From assembly GCA_022837365.1 (NCBI GenBank), contig JALHHV010000056.1, positions 8,013 through 14,228 on the forward strand: a stretch of DNA of 6,216 nt, written 5' to 3'. Below the pieces are notes generated by a model. It did no database searches and was not told the DNA's origin. It saw only the letters and a program-made list of their open reading frames with translations. This stretch comes from Desulfovibrio sp. GTDB taxonomy: Bacteria; Desulfobacterota; Desulfovibrionia; Desulfovibrionales; Desulfovibrionaceae. Below, piece by piece: positions 5,450 through 6,216 of this stretch. Made by a program: the position numbers and the translations under genes. Numbering within the stretch: position 1 is the first letter of the stretch; each line of letters starts with the position of its first letter.

Positions 5450-6216
5450 ATGAGCAAGATCGTGTGCAAGGCATTGACGTTCGACGACGTCCTGCTGCAG
5501 CCCGGCTATTCCGAAGTCACCCCCGACCTCGTGGACGTCTCCACCTGGCTCACCCCCGAAATCCGCCTCAACATTCCCCTGCTCAGCGCCGCCATGGACA
5601 CCGTGACCGACTCCGGCATGGCCATCTCCATGGCCCGCAACGGCGGCGTGGGCGTCATCCACAAGAACATGCCCGTGGACCGCCAGCGCATCGAGGTCGA
5701 AAAGGTCAAGAAGTCCGAAAGCGGCATGATCATCGACCCCGTGACCATCGATCCCGACTATTCCGTGCGCCAGGCCCTGGAACTGATGGCCGAATACCGC
5801 GTCTCCGGCCTGCCCGTGGTGCGCGGGGCGGAACTGGTGGGCATCCTGACCAACCGCGACGTGCGCTTCGTCAAGGACCTGGAAGGCACCCAGGTGCGCG
5901 AGGTGATGACCGGCAGGAACCTGGTCACCGTGCCCGTGGGCACCACCCTGGACGAGGCCAAGGACCTGCTGCACGCGCACCGCATCGAAAAGCTGCTGGT
6001 GGTGGACGAGGGCAACCGCCTGAAGGGCCTCATCACCATGAAGGACATCGACAAGGTCCAGAAATACCCGTTCTCGTGCAAGGACGACAACGGCCGCCTG
6101 CGCGTGGGCGCCGCCCTCGGCATCGGCAACGACTGCGAGGAGCGCGCGGGCGCCCTGCTGGGCGCGGGCGTGGACTTCCTGGTGCTGGATTCCGCCCACG
6201 GCCACTCGCGCAACGT
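5450..6216 (+). CDS. guaB: IMP dehydrogenase (5' part, cut by the window end)
   Basis: Cytosolic enzyme that oxidises IMP to XMP with NAD+, the first committed step of GMP synthesis. The first 255 residues are present of a family length near 490. Seen: the family N-terminus [16 protein letters not shown] (residues 8-23); [11 protein letters not shown] (43-53) and the [10 protein letters not shown] strand (65-74) of the barrel; two CBS domains inserted at about 93-148 and 152-207; then the barrel resumes, reaching the NAD-site motif VLDSAHGHS at 245-253. The catalytic loop cysteine, expected near residue 305, and the flap lie beyond the window. GGAGAGAG at 5439-5446 is a good ribosome binding site. 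The CBS pair distinguishes it from GMP reductase, which lacks it. It has its own promoter. From memory, guaB lies beside the ccm genes in Desulfovibrio, often followed by guaA; that cannot be seen here. Confidence 0.97.
   Translation, partial: MSKIVCKALTFDDVLLQPGYSEVTPDLVDVSTWLTPEIRLNIPLLSAAMDTVTDSGMAISMARNGGVGVIHKNMPVDRQRIEVEKVKKSESGMIIDPVTIDPDYSVRQALELMAEYRVSGLPVVRGAELVGILTNRDVRFVKDLEGTQVREVMTGRNLVTVPVGTTLDEAKDLLHAHRIEKLLVVDEGNRLKGLITMKDIDKVQKYPFSCKDDNGRLRVGAALGIGNDCEERAGALLGAGVDFLVLDSAHGHSRN

Noticed and set aside
5324..6205. 293-codon open frame on the - strand opposite guaB
   Set aside because: It is a compositional shadow of the conserved IMP dehydrogenase frame, with no domain signal.

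Overview
This window is a high-GC stretch (roughly two-thirds G+C) that reads as a cytochrome c maturation (ccm, System I) operon followed by the start of guaB, all on the + strand. Gene order (ccmF-ccmA-ccmB-ccmC-ccmD-TPR gene-guaB), codon choice, and a structured C/G-rich intergenic element all suggest a sulfate-reducing deltaproteobacterium of the Desulfovibrio / Nitratidesulfovibrio type. That assignment is by recognition, not by a database search.

Layout: ccmF (48-1982), ccmA (1979-2641) and ccmB (2635-3312) are tightly coupled, with stop/start overlaps. A 290-bp gap (3313-3602) follows with no credible gene; it holds a chain of hairpins that looks like a dispersed intergenic repeat. Then come ccmC (3603-4289), the 46-codon ccmD (4319-4459) and a membrane-anchored TPR protein (4449-5087). 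A 362-bp gap (5088-5449) carries a terminator-like hairpin, a GC-rich foldable stretch, a strong sigma-70-type promoter, a promoter-proximal palindrome and a leader hairpin. It ends at guaB (IMP dehydrogenase, 5450 onward), which runs off the window before its catalytic cysteine.

How the genes work together: CcmA (ATPase), CcmB and CcmC (membrane proteins) and CcmD form the complex that loads heme onto the periplasmic chaperone CcmE and releases holo-CcmE. CcmF receives heme from CcmE and attaches it to apocytochrome c. The TPR protein sits where a CcmH/CcmI-type apocytochrome-binding subunit would be expected. No ccmE, ccmG or ccmH lies in the window; ccmE may be just upstream. This is consistent with the CcmH-less System I variant described for Desulfovibrio-like organisms, but the window alone cannot prove it. 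guaB, the first committed step of GMP synthesis, appears to be a separate transcription unit.

I see no phage, IS, CRISPR, tRNA or rRNA. The genes are ordinary and well conserved. The parts worth a second look are the two intergenic regions.
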